Source of the DNA: Zhouia spongiae
Lineage (GTDB): Bacteria > Bacteroidota > Bacteroidia > Flavobacteriales > Flavobacteriaceae
Direction: 5' to 3'
NCBI RefSeq assembly: GCF_022760175.1
Contig: NZ_CP094326.1
Location: forward strand, 1,240,001-1,304,000
DNA length: 64,000 bases
Part shown: positions 8,315 through 17,176 of the stretch, piece by piece
Layout: each line of letters opens with the position of its first letter
Numbering within the stretch: position 1 is the stretch's first letter
Program-made: the position numbers and the translations under genes
Notes under the pieces: model-generated
The model's database searches: none
Told to the model about the DNA's origin: nothing
What the model saw: only the letters and a program-made list of their open reading frames with translations

Positions 8315-10357
8315 GTGTGCAAACTACTACAAACTCTATCGTACCTCTTGCTAAGCTGCTGGTTCAGTTATAGTCAGGCAACACCCTCAGCTATAGTCGC
8401 TGATAATAAACTGACAGAGCAACTGGACTCCCTGCCTAATGACCATGACCGGGTTTTGTTTCTTGCCACTTTCTTAAATACTCAAAAACCCGAAGACGAA
8501 AACACAGTAGCCATTGTCAGATCCTATAAAGAAAAAGCAATAGAAAACGAGCAATGGCAACCGGCACTTACCATGGTAAATGCCCTCGGCAACTATTATA
8601 TATACCAGGAAATTAATCACAAAGCAGCTTACCGGATATTAAAATCTTATAAACAATATCTCTCTCATAACAAGGATTATAAACAGGTAGCCGGTTATTA
8701 TATCGCCTATGCCGAAGCTGCTACCTATATGCAGTATTATCACGAATCCTTAGAAATACTTAACGAGACGATACAATACCTGGAAGAAAAAAAAGACTCA
8801 TCGCTGTATGAGTACGGATATGCCTATTTAAAAGCGGGAGAAAATAACGATAAAATCAATAAAATATCTGAAAGTGTTACCTATTTCGAAAAAGCGAAGA
8901 AAATTTTCACCCATCAGAAGAACCACCTAATGTACCTCTGGGCACAAAACGGACTAGCCCAGTTGTTTAGTAAAAATGCCCTGTACGAACGCGCACAGGA
9001 AGCACGGCAGGAAGTTTTTCAGAAGGGAACTGCCCTTAAAGAATATCAGTTAGTCGCTATAGCACGTCTGGGAGCATCTAACGACGCCAACCGGCAAGGA
9101 AACACCTCCGAAGAATTTTATCATATCAGAAAAGCACTCAAAGAACGTAATAACCAATCAGATATTCAGGGTATTGTAGACCTCCTCACCCTGTCGTATG
9201 CAGTATCAGCATATGCACGAAACGGTATTACAGATACCTCAAACATTTACAAGAAAGAATTAAAAAGTAAAATAAAACCACATTTAAACAATCCCTTCCT
9301 CAAAACCTATTACCAGCTAGCACTCAGCCAGAATGCCCTGTCCGGCGGAAGACCAGATGAAGCAGAAGGGCTAGCACAAGAAGCCCTAAACCATGTAAAA
9401 GCATCGGGAGAAGTACAGTTGCAGATATATTTAGAAAAGCTGTTAGGAAATATCAATGAAGAAAAAGGCTTATTGAAAAACGCAATACAACACTATAAAA
9501 ACTATTCCAGGATAAAAGATTCTGTAAGCGATGTAACCTCCCGCAGAAAATTTGCTTATGTACAAACACAGTTCGAAACAGAAAAAAAGGATCTGGAGAT
9601 AGCACAACAAAAGCAGGAAATACAATTACTAGACGCAGAAAACAAAGAGAAAACCTATTGGTTTGTAGTTGGTGCATTATTACTGATTGGAGGAACGGGG
9701 TTTTTATGGATATACAGGTCGAGGCATTTTGCCCGGCAGCAACAATTACTGAATGAAAAGTATTCGCAGGAGCTCCTGATAAGCCAGGAAAAAGAACGAA
9801 AACATATAGCAAGAGATTTACACGACAGTATCGGGCAACAGTTAACATTACTGACTAAAAAAATAAGAGACCTGAAGCTCGAAAATTTGCTTCAATTGTC
9901 TCAGGCAACATTAGACGAGGTCAGAACAGTTTCCAGGGGCCTACACCCCCCTGTGCTCGATAGCCTGGGAATAACGGAAGCCATCAGGCAGCTTATTTTT
10001 GCATTTGATGAAAAGTATAATATTATATTTACAATCGATATCAACCAGATAGACGGGTGTTTTACTAAAGATCAGGATGTAAATTTATACCGTTTTATGC
10101 AGGAAGCACTCACCAATATTATTAAACACGCACAGGCTACAGAGGTAATTGTAGAAGTTAAAAAAAAGAATAAGAATATTGAAATTGTCATCGAGGATAA
10201 TGGAATCGGTTTCGACCACAGTCATGTTTTTACAAAGCAAAGCCTGGGACTTAAAACGATGAAAGAACGTATTAAAATACTCGGCGGAAAATTAGAAATG
10301 ACCACAAAACCAAATATAGGAACTACTATAAAAGTTATGATACCGGCCAGGCTATGA
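8315..10357 (+). CDS. TPR-containing sensor histidine kinase, NarL/LuxR-type partner
   Basis: 680 residues starting with GTG; a signal peptide (LLQTLSYLLLSCWFSYSQA) directly follows, which supports this start. Residues 30-440 are helical tetratricopeptide-type repeats in the periplasm, with a coiled-coil run (EKKDLEIAQQKQEIQLLDAE) leading to one membrane helix at about 449-467. The cytoplasmic part has a HisKA_3 dimerisation domain with the phosphorylated histidine at H503 (RKHIARDLHDSIGQQ) and a HATPase domain (EALTNIIKHAQA, IEDNGIGF, GLKTMKERI). It senses an unknown periplasmic cue and phosphorylates the regulator encoded next. The stop codon overlaps the regulator's ATG, so the pair is translationally coupled. 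Confidence 0.9.
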   Translation: MCKLLQTLSYLLLSCWFSYSQATPSAIVADNKLTEQLDSLPNDHDRVLFLATFLNTQKPEDENTVAIVRSYKEKAIENEQWQPALTMVNALGNYYIYQEINHKAAYRILKSYKQYLSHNKDYKQVAGYYIAYAEAATYMQYYHESLEILNETIQYLEEKKDSSLYEYGYAYLKAGENNDKINKISESVTYFEKAKKIFTHQKNHLMYLWAQNGLAQLFSKNALYERAQEARQEVFQKGTALKEYQLVAIARLGASNDANRQGNTSEEFYHIRKALKERNNQSDIQGIVDLLTLSYAVSAYARNGITDTSNIYKKELKSKIKPHLNNPFLKTYYQLALSQNALSGGRPDEAEGLAQEALNHVKASGEVQLQIYLEKLLGNINEEKGLLKNAIQHYKNYSRIKDSVSDVTSRRKFAYVQTQFETEKKDLEIAQQKQEIQLLDAENKEKTYWFVVGALLLIGGTGFLWIYRSRHFARQQQLLNEKYSQELLISQEKERKHIARDLHDSIGQQLTLLTKKIRDLKLENLLQLSQATLDEVRTVSRGLHPPVLDSLGITEAIRQLIFAFDEKYNIIFTIDINQIDGCFTKDQDVNLYRFMQEALTNIIKHAQATEVIVEVKKKNKNIEIVIEDNGIGFDHSHVFTKQSLGLKTMKERIKILGGKLEMTTKPNIGTTIKVMIPARL

Positions 10358-10998
10358 ATAAAAAACCAAGCATACTGATTGCAGACGATCATCCGTTATT
10401 ACTGAAAGGATTAGATGAAGAACTGGTATCTAAAGAATATAATGTGATAGCCACAGCTATAAACGGAATGCAGGCGCTTGATCTTATATTGAATAGAGAA
10501 CCCGAAATAGCGATATTAGATATAGAAATGCCTTTACTCTCAGGGATAGAAGTCATTAAAAAATCGAAAAAAGAAGGCAGTAAGACAAAGTTTATCGTGC
10601 TCACTTCCCATAAAGAGCAAGGACTTATTTATATGTCTACCCAATTGGGAATCGACGGATACTTACTCAAAGAGGAACCCATGTCTGAGATCGAACGCTG
10701 TATTGCCAAAGTAATGAAGAACGAAACGTATTTTAGCACTACGTTTAGCAGGGTTTTGGAAACCGAAATAAATCCGCAACTCGAAAAGCTAAAACTATTA
10801 TCGCCTTCCGAACGTACCATACTCCGCTTGGTAGCCCAGTCAATGACATCAAAAGAAATCGCTGATCACTTACTCATATCGGTCAGAACCGTTCAAAAGC
10901 ACCGGAGTAATATCATTCAGAAACTAGATATCGAAAACCATGATGATCAATTAATCTCATGGACACAAAAATATAAAGAACTGATATTGTCTTTGTAA
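10354..10998 (+). CDS. NarL/FixJ-type response regulator
   Basis: 214 residues: receiver domain 1-125 with acidic pair D11-D12, phospho-acceptor D56 (AILDIEMPL), the conserved Thr in IVLTSHKE and Lys in YLLKEEP; then a LuxR/GerE helix-turn-helix at about 145-205 (LSPSERTILRLVAQSMTSKE and TVQKHRSNIIQKL). The ATG overlaps the kinase stop by four bases (ATGA), typical of a cognate pair. It should bind DNA as a phosphorylated dimer; targets are not evident from the sequence. Confidence 0.92.
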   Translation: MNKKPSILIADDHPLLLKGLDEELVSKEYNVIATAINGMQALDLILNREPEIAILDIEMPLLSGIEVIKKSKKEGSKTKFIVLTSHKEQGLIYMSTQLGIDGYLLKEEPMSEIERCIAKVMKNETYFSTTFSRVLETEINPQLEKLKLLSPSERTILRLVAQSMTSKEIADHLLISVRTVQKHRSNIIQKLDIENHDDQLISWTQKYKELILSL

Positions 10999-11403
10999 AA
11001 TTATTACAATGCAATCTGCCAATTAGATCGATTGTTTTCGGTCGAGTCCAGATATTATCGGTATGAACACTTTTTATTAATGTAACGTGAGTTCGATATC
11101 AAGTAAAGTTCAAAATATTGATGATACGTTTTTTAAACGAAAATAGTGTTGTCTCCTCGATCTGACATAAATAAAGCTAAACACCCATGAATGTGCAAAA
11201 TACAAATAGAACTCACGTTAATGTATTAAAATATTTATGAATGCTTTGCATTTCCTCAATCTAAAGATTAGTTTTAAACGGCCTACGAAAGTGTTCCGTA
11301 AAACTGGCAGTAAGATGGCTGAAAAAATTAATTTACTGACAAACAACGAAATAAATTTTCCCGGCTGAGTACCCAACCCAGACGGGCTTATCCGCCAGGT
11401 AGC
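10999..11403. other. Intergenic region between convergent genes
   Basis: 405 bp between the convergent regulator and membrane-protein genes. It carries a 138-bp interval bounded by perfect 12-bp inverted ends (see the repeat entry at 11083). No protein-like frame of useful length is visible and no clear T-rich intrinsic terminator. Confidence 0.5.
11083..11220. repeat. Interval with 12-bp perfect inverted ends (TAACGTGAGTTC)
   Basis: TAACGTGAGTTC at 11083-11094 is repeated inverted as GAACTCACGTTA at 11209-11220. The same ends, with two mismatches between arms, bound another intergenic interval at 33783-33946. The interiors do not resemble each other. This may be a small non-coding mobile element family, a paired regulatory site, or a dispersed repeat. 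Confidence 0.55.
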
Positions 11404-12579
11404 TTATATTTTCAGTCGGATATTGCGTTTCTCCATCCATCCGACAAAAAGAATAATTACAAAAGAAAATAACAACGACTTTACAATTCCCGGAAACCCC
11501 GACGATATCGCAGAAGGCCACTCAAAACCAATAAGTATAACCATCGGATAAATAAAATAAGGCATTAAATAACAGCTAAGAGTGCTGGTGCCGGCAGGCT
11601 TTAAAAGGTCAGCCCATTTGTAAAAATGAAACTTGTCTGTTACTATGTAAAAAAGAACATACAAAATATAACTGATGCCGATACACAGAGCACTCCAGGT
11701 AGGAGTTGCCTGTATTTTAGATATTGGAAAGATCGTTCTGAGCGCAAAACCATAGAGAATAAAAAGAAGTCCTGCACCAAATACAACGCTTAAAAAAAGA
11801 TGCTCTTTTTCCTTTTCCCTGAAATACAGAAACAAACTAGTACACAATACGCCTGCCATTACTAAAACATAATTAGCAGCACTGACAATAAGCTTAAAAG
11901 CAGGAATGTTTTGAAAGTAACCGTTTTCCTGTATATTCATAAATAAGAAAAATAAGAAAACCAGAAACAGGTATGGGCGGTGCTTTCTAAGAAGTAAGTA
12001 AACGATACCGCTAAAAAAATAAGCCCACCCTATAAGTCCGAGTATGCCCCACCAGCCGGGACGCATCCATACTATCGAATCGGCACTGCCCCCTTTATAT
12101 ATAATTCCCAGAAAAACCAATAGTAGCACACCGATTACCCGGATTACGATTTCAGTATTTTTATCAATCCATGAAATTCTTTTATAATCCAGCCATATCA
12201 GGCAGATGGCCAGGGCCATCAGGATTTCCCAATAATGCTTGTTAATAAGCATGGTATCGTCATAAATAGTTTCAAAATTCACCATATAAAAACCCATGGT
12301 TAAAAGGGCTATGGTACGGAAGATAATATGTTTGAATATGCCTGTAACAGTATCTCCCTTTTTTAGCCGGGTGTGAATAGCAAGCGGAATTGACAGCCCT
12401 ACTATAAAAAGGAATAAGGGGAAAATAATATCAGAAAACCCCATGCGGTCTTCGTTAGCAGCTGCATGCTCCAGCCATTCAGGAACTCCGGTGAGAGACC
12501 ACAGGTCATTCACAAAGATCATAAAAAACATGGTTAAGGCACGAAAGATGTCAATAGAACGGATTCTTTTACTTTTCAA
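11404..12579 (-). CDS. HGSNAT-like multi-pass membrane protein (DUF5009/COG4299)
   Basis: 391 residues with ten or so hydrophobic helices. The N-terminus SKRIRSIDIFRALTMFFMIF, then DIIFPLFLFIVGLSIPLAI, is the signature of the heparan-alpha-glucosaminide N-acetyltransferase-like family (DUF5009/DUF1624). The eukaryotic member acetylates terminal glucosamine using cytosolic acetyl-CoA across the membrane; bacterial members are usually presumed sugar acyltransferases. The start codon is TTG at 12579; no ATG close by gives the family N-terminus, so TTG is preferred. The gene stands alone, with no glycan genes adjacent, so the substrate is unknown. Confidence 0.82.
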   Translation of the reverse strand: MKSKRIRSIDIFRALTMFFMIFVNDLWSLTGVPEWLEHAAANEDRMGFSDIIFPLFLFIVGLSIPLAIHTRLKKGDTVTGIFKHIIFRTIALLTMGFYMVNFETIYDDTMLINKHYWEILMALAICLIWLDYKRISWIDKNTEIVIRVIGVLLLVFLGIIYKGGSADSIVWMRPGWWGILGLIGWAYFFSGIVYLLLRKHRPYLFLVFLFFLFMNIQENGYFQNIPAFKLIVSAANYVLVMAGVLCTSLFLYFREKEKEHLFLSVVFGAGLLFILYGFALRTIFPISKIQATPTWSALCIGISYILYVLFYIVTDKFHFYKWADLLKPAGTSTLSCYLMPYFIYPMVILIGFEWPSAISSGFPGIVKSLLFSFVIILFVGWMEKRNIRLKI

Positions 12580-12919
12580 GACTGATGGTTTATTGGTTAA
12601 TCAAATTGCTCTGAAACCAATCCTGTATAGCCCATAGCACATTTAACGGGATAAGCTTCGGAGGATTTAAATCCCGTAATCGGGTAAGAGTTAAATATAA
12701 TAGAATTTAGAATAATTGAAACCATGTCGTTTAATTATTTAAAGTCAGAATGATGAGGCGGTGTATTGCTAATAGGGTTTTCGGACCAGCCATTTTACCA
12801 AATGGAGTTACCGGTGCCGGGTGTAAGAATTGCTGATTTTCAAAAAATAACATACTTTAGTAACTACGTTCCCTTGGAAGATTTAAATTCCGGGAATAAA
12901 TAAACAAAACCCAAACACC
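12580..12919. other. Intergenic region between divergent genes, with related dyads
   Basis: 340 bp. Two related hairpin-forming segments are visible: ACGGGAT (about 12646) pairs with ATCCCGT (about 12673) around GGATTTAAATCC, and near 12865-12895 TTCCC/GGGAA flanks GGAA-GATTTAAA-TTCC. Both share the core GATTTAAA. I see no protein-like frame and no confident TAnnTTTG promoter. Confidence 0.4.
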
Positions 12920-13702
12920 ATGAGAAAAATCAAACGTAAAACAATGCTGTGGCGAAACAACAAGTCTTTTTTCTGCGCCTTCATGGCACTCACATTAACC
13001 ATGAGCTCTTGTAGTAGCGATGACGGAAACGACCAAAACATTGAAATTACAGAAGAAACAGCGGCCAATGCCATTATAATGGCGGCATCACCTGAAGCCG
13101 GAGGTGTTCTGGCCTATACAATGGAAGGAATATCAATTTTAGAAGGTAATGCAACCGCCGGGAAAGCGGAGGCACCTGCAAAATCAGCAGCATACGAATG
13201 TGGAGTAACCTACGATGAAGCGTTTACACATAACGAAGTTTCTGAAGATATTTCTGTATCGATGAATTATACATGGACATGGATGTTGCATTGTGATGAG
13301 ATGCATATGCCTTTGAGTGCCGAACTTGGATTGAATGGGCAGGCAAACATTAAAGCGCCGAACCTGGATGCAGCTACTTCGATGGAGGCTGATATGACGA
13401 TCAGCGGACTTGAAGAAAATTCGGATAGCTATAGCATAGACGCTAACCATACGGTGGAGGGAGCTTATGAATTTACTGCTGAAGAAAACACCTATAAATT
13501 TACGAGTGTCATTAGTTTCAGTTCTCAAGAACTCATCGTCTTAAAAGAAAACCATGGTATTACCTCCGGAACTACAACGATCACTTTTGCAGGAGCAGGT
13601 AACGGAGGCAAATATAGCTTTTCCGGAACCCTGGAATATCATGGAGACCAGACAGCTACACTTACTATGAAAAGCGGGAACAAATATCCGTTAAGCTGGT
13701 AA
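12920..13702 (+). CDS. Lipoprotein of unknown function
   Basis: 260 residues, or 252 if the second ATG at 12944 is used. The lipobox TMSSC followed by SSDD near residue 30 marks a surface-directed lipoprotein. The mature protein is beta-rich (MEADMTISGLEENSDSYSI, GTTTITFAGAGNGGKYSFSG) with two cysteines (YECGVTYDE and MLHCDEMH) that could form a disulfide. I do not recognise the family. It is followed by a strong terminator, so it is probably monocistronic. Confidence 0.8.
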   Translation: MRKIKRKTMLWRNNKSFFCAFMALTLTMSSCSSDDGNDQNIEITEETAANAIIMAASPEAGGVLAYTMEGISILEGNATAGKAEAPAKSAAYECGVTYDEAFTHNEVSEDISVSMNYTWTWMLHCDEMHMPLSAELGLNGQANIKAPNLDAATSMEADMTISGLEENSDSYSIDANHTVEGAYEFTAEENTYKFTSVISFSSQELIVLKENHGITSGTTTITFAGAGNGGKYSFSGTLEYHGDQTATLTMKSGNKYPLSW

Positions 13703-13720
13703 CTGAAAATAAAACAAGAC

Positions 13721-13788
13721 AAAGAGAGGAAGGTATCTAAAAAGAGGTGAAAAAGACTTTTTAGATATCCTCTTTTTGATTTTTTTTC
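13721..13788 (+). terminator. Intrinsic terminator after the lipoprotein gene
   Basis: A long stem (AAAGAGAGG-AAGGTATCTAAAAAG pairing with CTTTTTAGATATCCTCTTT, one bulge) is followed by GATTTTTTTT. The hairpin lies 20 bases after the stop codon. Confidence 0.8.
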
Positions 13789-13802
13789 GTCAAAGAATTA
13801 CG

Positions 13803-13910
13803 ATGCGAACCGATAAAAGCAAAAAAACGGGCCTTCGTAAAGAAAGACATTTTCAAAACCATTACGATCAGAAGGTATTAGCTCCCGGAGAAGGGGTCTC
13901 AAATAAATAA
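13803..13910 (+). CDS. Possible 35-residue basic small protein
   Basis: An ATG-started frame of 35 codons ending in TAA: MRTDKSKKTGLRKERHFQNH and then YDQKVLAPGEGVSNK. It is strongly basic at the N-terminus and looks protein-like rather than random, but it sits just after a terminator, has no visible promoter or ribosome-binding site, and may be a remnant. I do not recognise it. Confidence 0.3.
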   Translation: MRTDKSKKTGLRKERHFQNHYDQKVLAPGEGVSNK

Positions 13911-13990
13911 GAGTATATTACTTTAAATCCCCGGTTGTTTTTTGTAGAATCACTAAATAGCAAAGTCGCGGAAAAAAAGAATAAAGTTCT

Positions 13991-15106
13991 TTAGTGTTCT
14001 TCAAAAATCAACAGACCATTTTCTACATCGCTAACACTTATATATCCCGACGCTGAAAAAGGGTAAACCCCAAAAGCGCCTAAACCTGGAGAAGAACCAT
14101 TGGTGTCGTATTCATAAAGAAGCTCAGGAGCCGATGGAACCGAGAGATCATAGACTCGCAAGCCGGCCTTGTAGAAAGATGTGTAAGCTCGGTTTCCTTT
14201 TACATACAGGTTATGAATCGTGTTGTTTCTGTCGTGAATAGAACCTACCATAAAAGCAGCAGCAGGATCTGATATATCAAGTATAATAATATCTTCGCCG
14301 GCAGCACCTTCCTCCAGACATACATAGAGGTATTGTTCCGAAGTTGAAGGCCACCCACTATGGACTTTTTGGTTATTGGTAAATTGATATGTTCCTAAAT
14401 GTACCGGGGCATTTCGGTCGATAACATTATAAATGTCAACTTTAGACAGTTCGATATCAAAGACATAAAGCTTGTTATTGACAACCGCCATATCATGAAC
14501 AGGAACCGAAGGTTGATCGTTATCAGGTGCGGTCCATATCAATTCCGGATCATCAGGCGTGTTGTTAAGGTCATAGATGCTGACATTCAGACCTTCAGAA
14601 CCGGGAATAGCGGCATTTGGATGATATCCTGAAACATACAAATATCCTAAACGGTCTATAAAGATATTATGAAAAGCAGGAAATGTTCCGACAAAAACGG
14701 GTGTTTCGGGGTCCGAGATATTATATATAGCACTAGGGGGATCTCCTTCGGTAATACCTCCTTGGGCAATATACAGGAAGTCTTTCCATAACTTTACATC
14801 TGCTCCTTCTGTTAAAATAGTAGAAACAACATTAGGATTAGAAGGATTACTAATGTTGATGATTGTTGTATTTCCGGCTTCACTTTCGTTATTCTTTCCG
14901 GTTATAACAGCATATTCTTCACCATTTTTGGTAAATCCCCAGATATCGTGAATGTTTCCGGGAATGTCTGTTTGAGAAATAAAAGAAAAATCAGGAAGAG
15001 GATTGTCAGGGGCGATAGTATCGGAAGGGCTGCTTTTAGAACACGATATAGTGAAAGTAAGCAGACAAACAAAAAAGAACGACTTACATTGTTTATAGGA
15101 TTTCAT
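13991..15106 (-). CDS. Choice-of-anchor B (LVIVD-type beta-propeller) lipoprotein
   Basis: 371 residues with a lipobox TISC near residue 22. From about 45 onward there are repeated beta-propeller blades of LVIVD type: TTIINISNPSNPNVVSTI, SAIYNISDPETPVFVGTF, VDIYNVIDRNAPVHLGTY, IIILDISDPAAAFMVGSI, LRVYDLSVPSAPELLYEY. The segment GNIHDIWGF near residue 51 and the overall layout match the choice-of-anchor B family, extracellular or surface proteins of unknown function. It diverges from the sigma factor gene and has its own promoter (TATATTTG on the minus strand, 15218-15225). Confidence 0.85.
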   Translation of the reverse strand: MKSYKQCKSFFFVCLLTFTISCSKSSPSDTIAPDNPLPDFSFISQTDIPGNIHDIWGFTKNGEEYAVITGKNNESEAGNTTIINISNPSNPNVVSTILTEGADVKLWKDFLYIAQGGITEGDPPSAIYNISDPETPVFVGTFPAFHNIFIDRLGYLYVSGYHPNAAIPGSEGLNVSIYDLNNTPDDPELIWTAPDNDQPSVPVHDMAVVNNKLYVFDIELSKVDIYNVIDRNAPVHLGTYQFTNNQKVHSGWPSTSEQYLYVCLEEGAAGEDIIILDISDPAAAFMVGSIHDRNNTIHNLYVKGNRAYTSFYKAGLRVYDLSVPSAPELLYEYDTNGSSPGLGAFGVYPFSASGYISVSDVENGLLIFEEH

Positions 15107-15472
15107 GAATACCTCTGTTTATCAATTAACATCTATTGTTGACCTTTGCTTTAATTGTCGACAATTCTTCTATACACGCTAAACATTGAGGTGTTGTATA
15201 ACGTTGATTATCAGGTGCAAATATACGGTAATATTTTCTGAACAGGAATACAGAGGGCTCAACGCGGCGGTTAATTTATATAATCTGTTTAAATTACGAT
15301 AAATACATCATTCGTAGGGAAGGCCTACTTAGGCAACCTCACGAAGAGTTATACATACAGTTTACCTTACCTCATTTAATTTTACATTAACATAATGCCT
15401 TCATAAAACCAAAATGTTTCGAATAGGATAATTTAGCCACGCTGTTCAACTAACCAAAAAATTTACAACGCA
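15107..15472. promoter_or_regulatory. Divergent intergenic region between the propeller lipoprotein and sigma factor
   Basis: 366 bp. On the minus strand TATATTTG lies at 15218-15225 (complement CAAATATA), giving an untranslated leader of about 100 bases for the lipoprotein gene. Inside that leader there is a perfect 14-bp palindrome AATTGTCGACAATT at 15153-15166, with a related half-site ATTGTTGAC at 15135-15143. I see no clear promoter on the plus strand for the sigma factor gene. Confidence 0.5.
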
Positions 15473-16009
15473 GTGGGTAAAGTGCTGAAACATAATAACA
15501 ATGTTACTGTAAATTCTGCTTTTGATGCGCTGTATACAAAATACTGGGAACCTCTTTTCTTATATGCCTGCAAAATTTCCGGATCTAAAGAACTTTCTCA
15601 AGATATAGTTCAGGAAGTGTTCTTCTCGTTATGGCAGCATCAGCATATTTCGGATATTAAGAATATTGAAGGGTATCTTTTTCAAAGCGTTAAGTATCAG
15701 GTTTTTAAATCATATAGAGACAAGAGGTTTGATACGTTACAGTTAAATGAAGATTTTGAAGCTTACCTTATAGACCAGATTGAAGGAGATACAAATGAAG
15801 AAGTTTCAAATAGTATCTTGTTGAAACTCCTGGACGGACTACCCGAAAAAAGAAAGGAGATCGTTTATCTCAATAAATTCCAGGGACTATCGGTATCTGA
15901 GATTGCCAAAGAGCTGGATATATCTTCGCAAACGGTGAAAAACCAGCTTCACCGGGCCTTAAAACACTTAAAAACATCACTGAAAGAAGTGTATTTTTTC
16001 TTCTTCTGA
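15473..16009 (+). CDS. ECF RNA polymerase sigma factor (Bacteroidota type)
   Basis: 178 residues starting with GTG at 15473 (a second GTG lies 8 bases downstream in another frame). Region 2 spans about 20-85 (YWEPLFLYACKISGSKELSQ, DIVQEVFFSLWQHQ) and region 4 about 120-170 (DGLPEKRKEIVYLNKFQGLS, VSEIAKELDISSQTVKNQLH). It directs RNA polymerase to a small regulon. The FecR-type anti-sigma gene, an STN-bearing SusC gene and SusD follow, which is the standard cell-surface signalling arrangement, so the sigma factor probably activates the transport genes when the SusC substrate is present. Confidence 0.93.
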   Translation: MGKVLKHNNNVTVNSAFDALYTKYWEPLFLYACKISGSKELSQDIVQEVFFSLWQHQHISDIKNIEGYLFQSVKYQVFKSYRDKRFDTLQLNEDFEAYLIDQIEGDTNEEVSNSILLKLLDGLPEKRKEIVYLNKFQGLSVSEIAKELDISSQTVKNQLHRALKHLKTSLKEVYFFFF

Positions 16010-16151
16010 AACACGCAGGGGTTCTGATCAAAAACAAAAACTCTGAAGCCGGCAAAAAGATTTTATTTTTTACACTTCCGTAACGTTTCCTTAATATTTT
16101 TTAGTGGTACCATTTTAAGTTTCCGACACTTTATGGTGTAAATACGTTTTA

Positions 16152-17156
16152 ATGGAACAAAGAAAAAAACTTCTCTTAACGGAGTTAATAGAAAAATATA
16201 ATAACCAGATGCTCTCCGATGAAGAAGAACAGGTTTTGGTACAGTTTCTGGAAACCTATAGAAGGCCACAGGAATGGGATGCAGAATTGGGAGACAAGGA
16301 AAAAGTAAAACGAACTATTCAGACCCGTCTATATCAAAGAATAAATAAAACGAAAAAGAATAATTATAGGATATATGCCATAGCAGCGTCGCTGGCATTG
16401 CTGGTAGGTTTATTGATCTTCGTAAAAAATTACAATGGAAGAACCGGTGCAACAATGATAATGGCTCATACCGAAAGTCAAATCGATTCTCTGATGCTGG
16501 AAGACGGAAGTACCGTTTTTTTAAATAAGCACACAAGTTTTGAATATCCCGCACATTTCAACGGAGCGACCAGGGCCGTCAGGCTTGTAAAGGGCAGTGC
16601 TTTTTTTAAGGTAGCGAAAGATAGCAGTAAGCCTTTTATAATTACTTCCGGAGATTTAAAAACAAAGGTGTTGGGAACTTCCTTCAGCATCACAAATATC
16701 GATAGCGTTTTAAATGTGACGGTAAGTACCGGAAAGGTAAACGTCAGTACCGAAAAAGAAAATCACGATTTACTCCCGGACGAACAGGTTTACTTTGATA
16801 AATCAGATATGCGCTTGTTAAAACGAAGGGTGAACCCGGATGTTTATTCAGGTTGGAGGTATCATGATGTTAATTACGATAATATCTCTTTGGAAGAACT
16901 GTCTACCGTTGTCGAGCTACGCTATGGCCTGCCTTTTCATTTTGATCAGCCCCACTTAAAACAGCAGAAAGTAAAAGTATCATTTTTAAAAGGAGATACG
17001 CTTGAATCCGTAATCAGAAAACTCAACTTTATAACCAATGTTAAACTTAAAATAAAAGAAAATGTAATCAACGTAACCACCGACGAACCCAAGATCAAAA
17101 AAAGTTCAGGCCTGTGGCAGCAGACCCGAACGAAATCAGCATTAAATGAATCGTAA
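16152..17156 (+). CDS. FecR-type anti-sigma factor
   Basis: 334 residues. The cytoplasmic N-terminal part (1-72) binds the sigma factor; one membrane helix lies at about 75-93 (IYAIAASLALLVGLLIFV); the periplasmic FecR domain follows (DSLMLEDGSTVFLNKHTSFE, RAVRLVKGSAFFKVAKDSSK, VLGTSFSITN) and ends in a DUF4974-like STN-resembling C-terminus (LEELSTVVELRYGLPFHFDQ, VIRKLNFITNVKLKIKENVI). It holds the sigma factor inactive until the SusC STN domain signals across the periplasm. Confidence 0.93.
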   Translation: MEQRKKLLLTELIEKYNNQMLSDEEEQVLVQFLETYRRPQEWDAELGDKEKVKRTIQTRLYQRINKTKKNNYRIYAIAASLALLVGLLIFVKNYNGRTGATMIMAHTESQIDSLMLEDGSTVFLNKHTSFEYPAHFNGATRAVRLVKGSAFFKVAKDSSKPFIITSGDLKTKVLGTSFSITNIDSVLNVTVSTGKVNVSTEKENHDLLPDEQVYFDKSDMRLLKRRVNPDVYSGWRYHDVNYDNISLEELSTVVELRYGLPFHFDQPHLKQQKVKVSFLKGDTLESVIRKLNFITNVKLKIKENVINVTTDEPKIKKSSGLWQQTRTKSALNES

Positions 17157-17176
17157 AAACCACATCATCTAACACT

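Noticed and set aside
9453-9848. A 131-codon open frame on the minus strand inside the sensor kinase
   Set aside because: It covers the membrane helix and HisKA_3 region antisense and has no recognisable domain.
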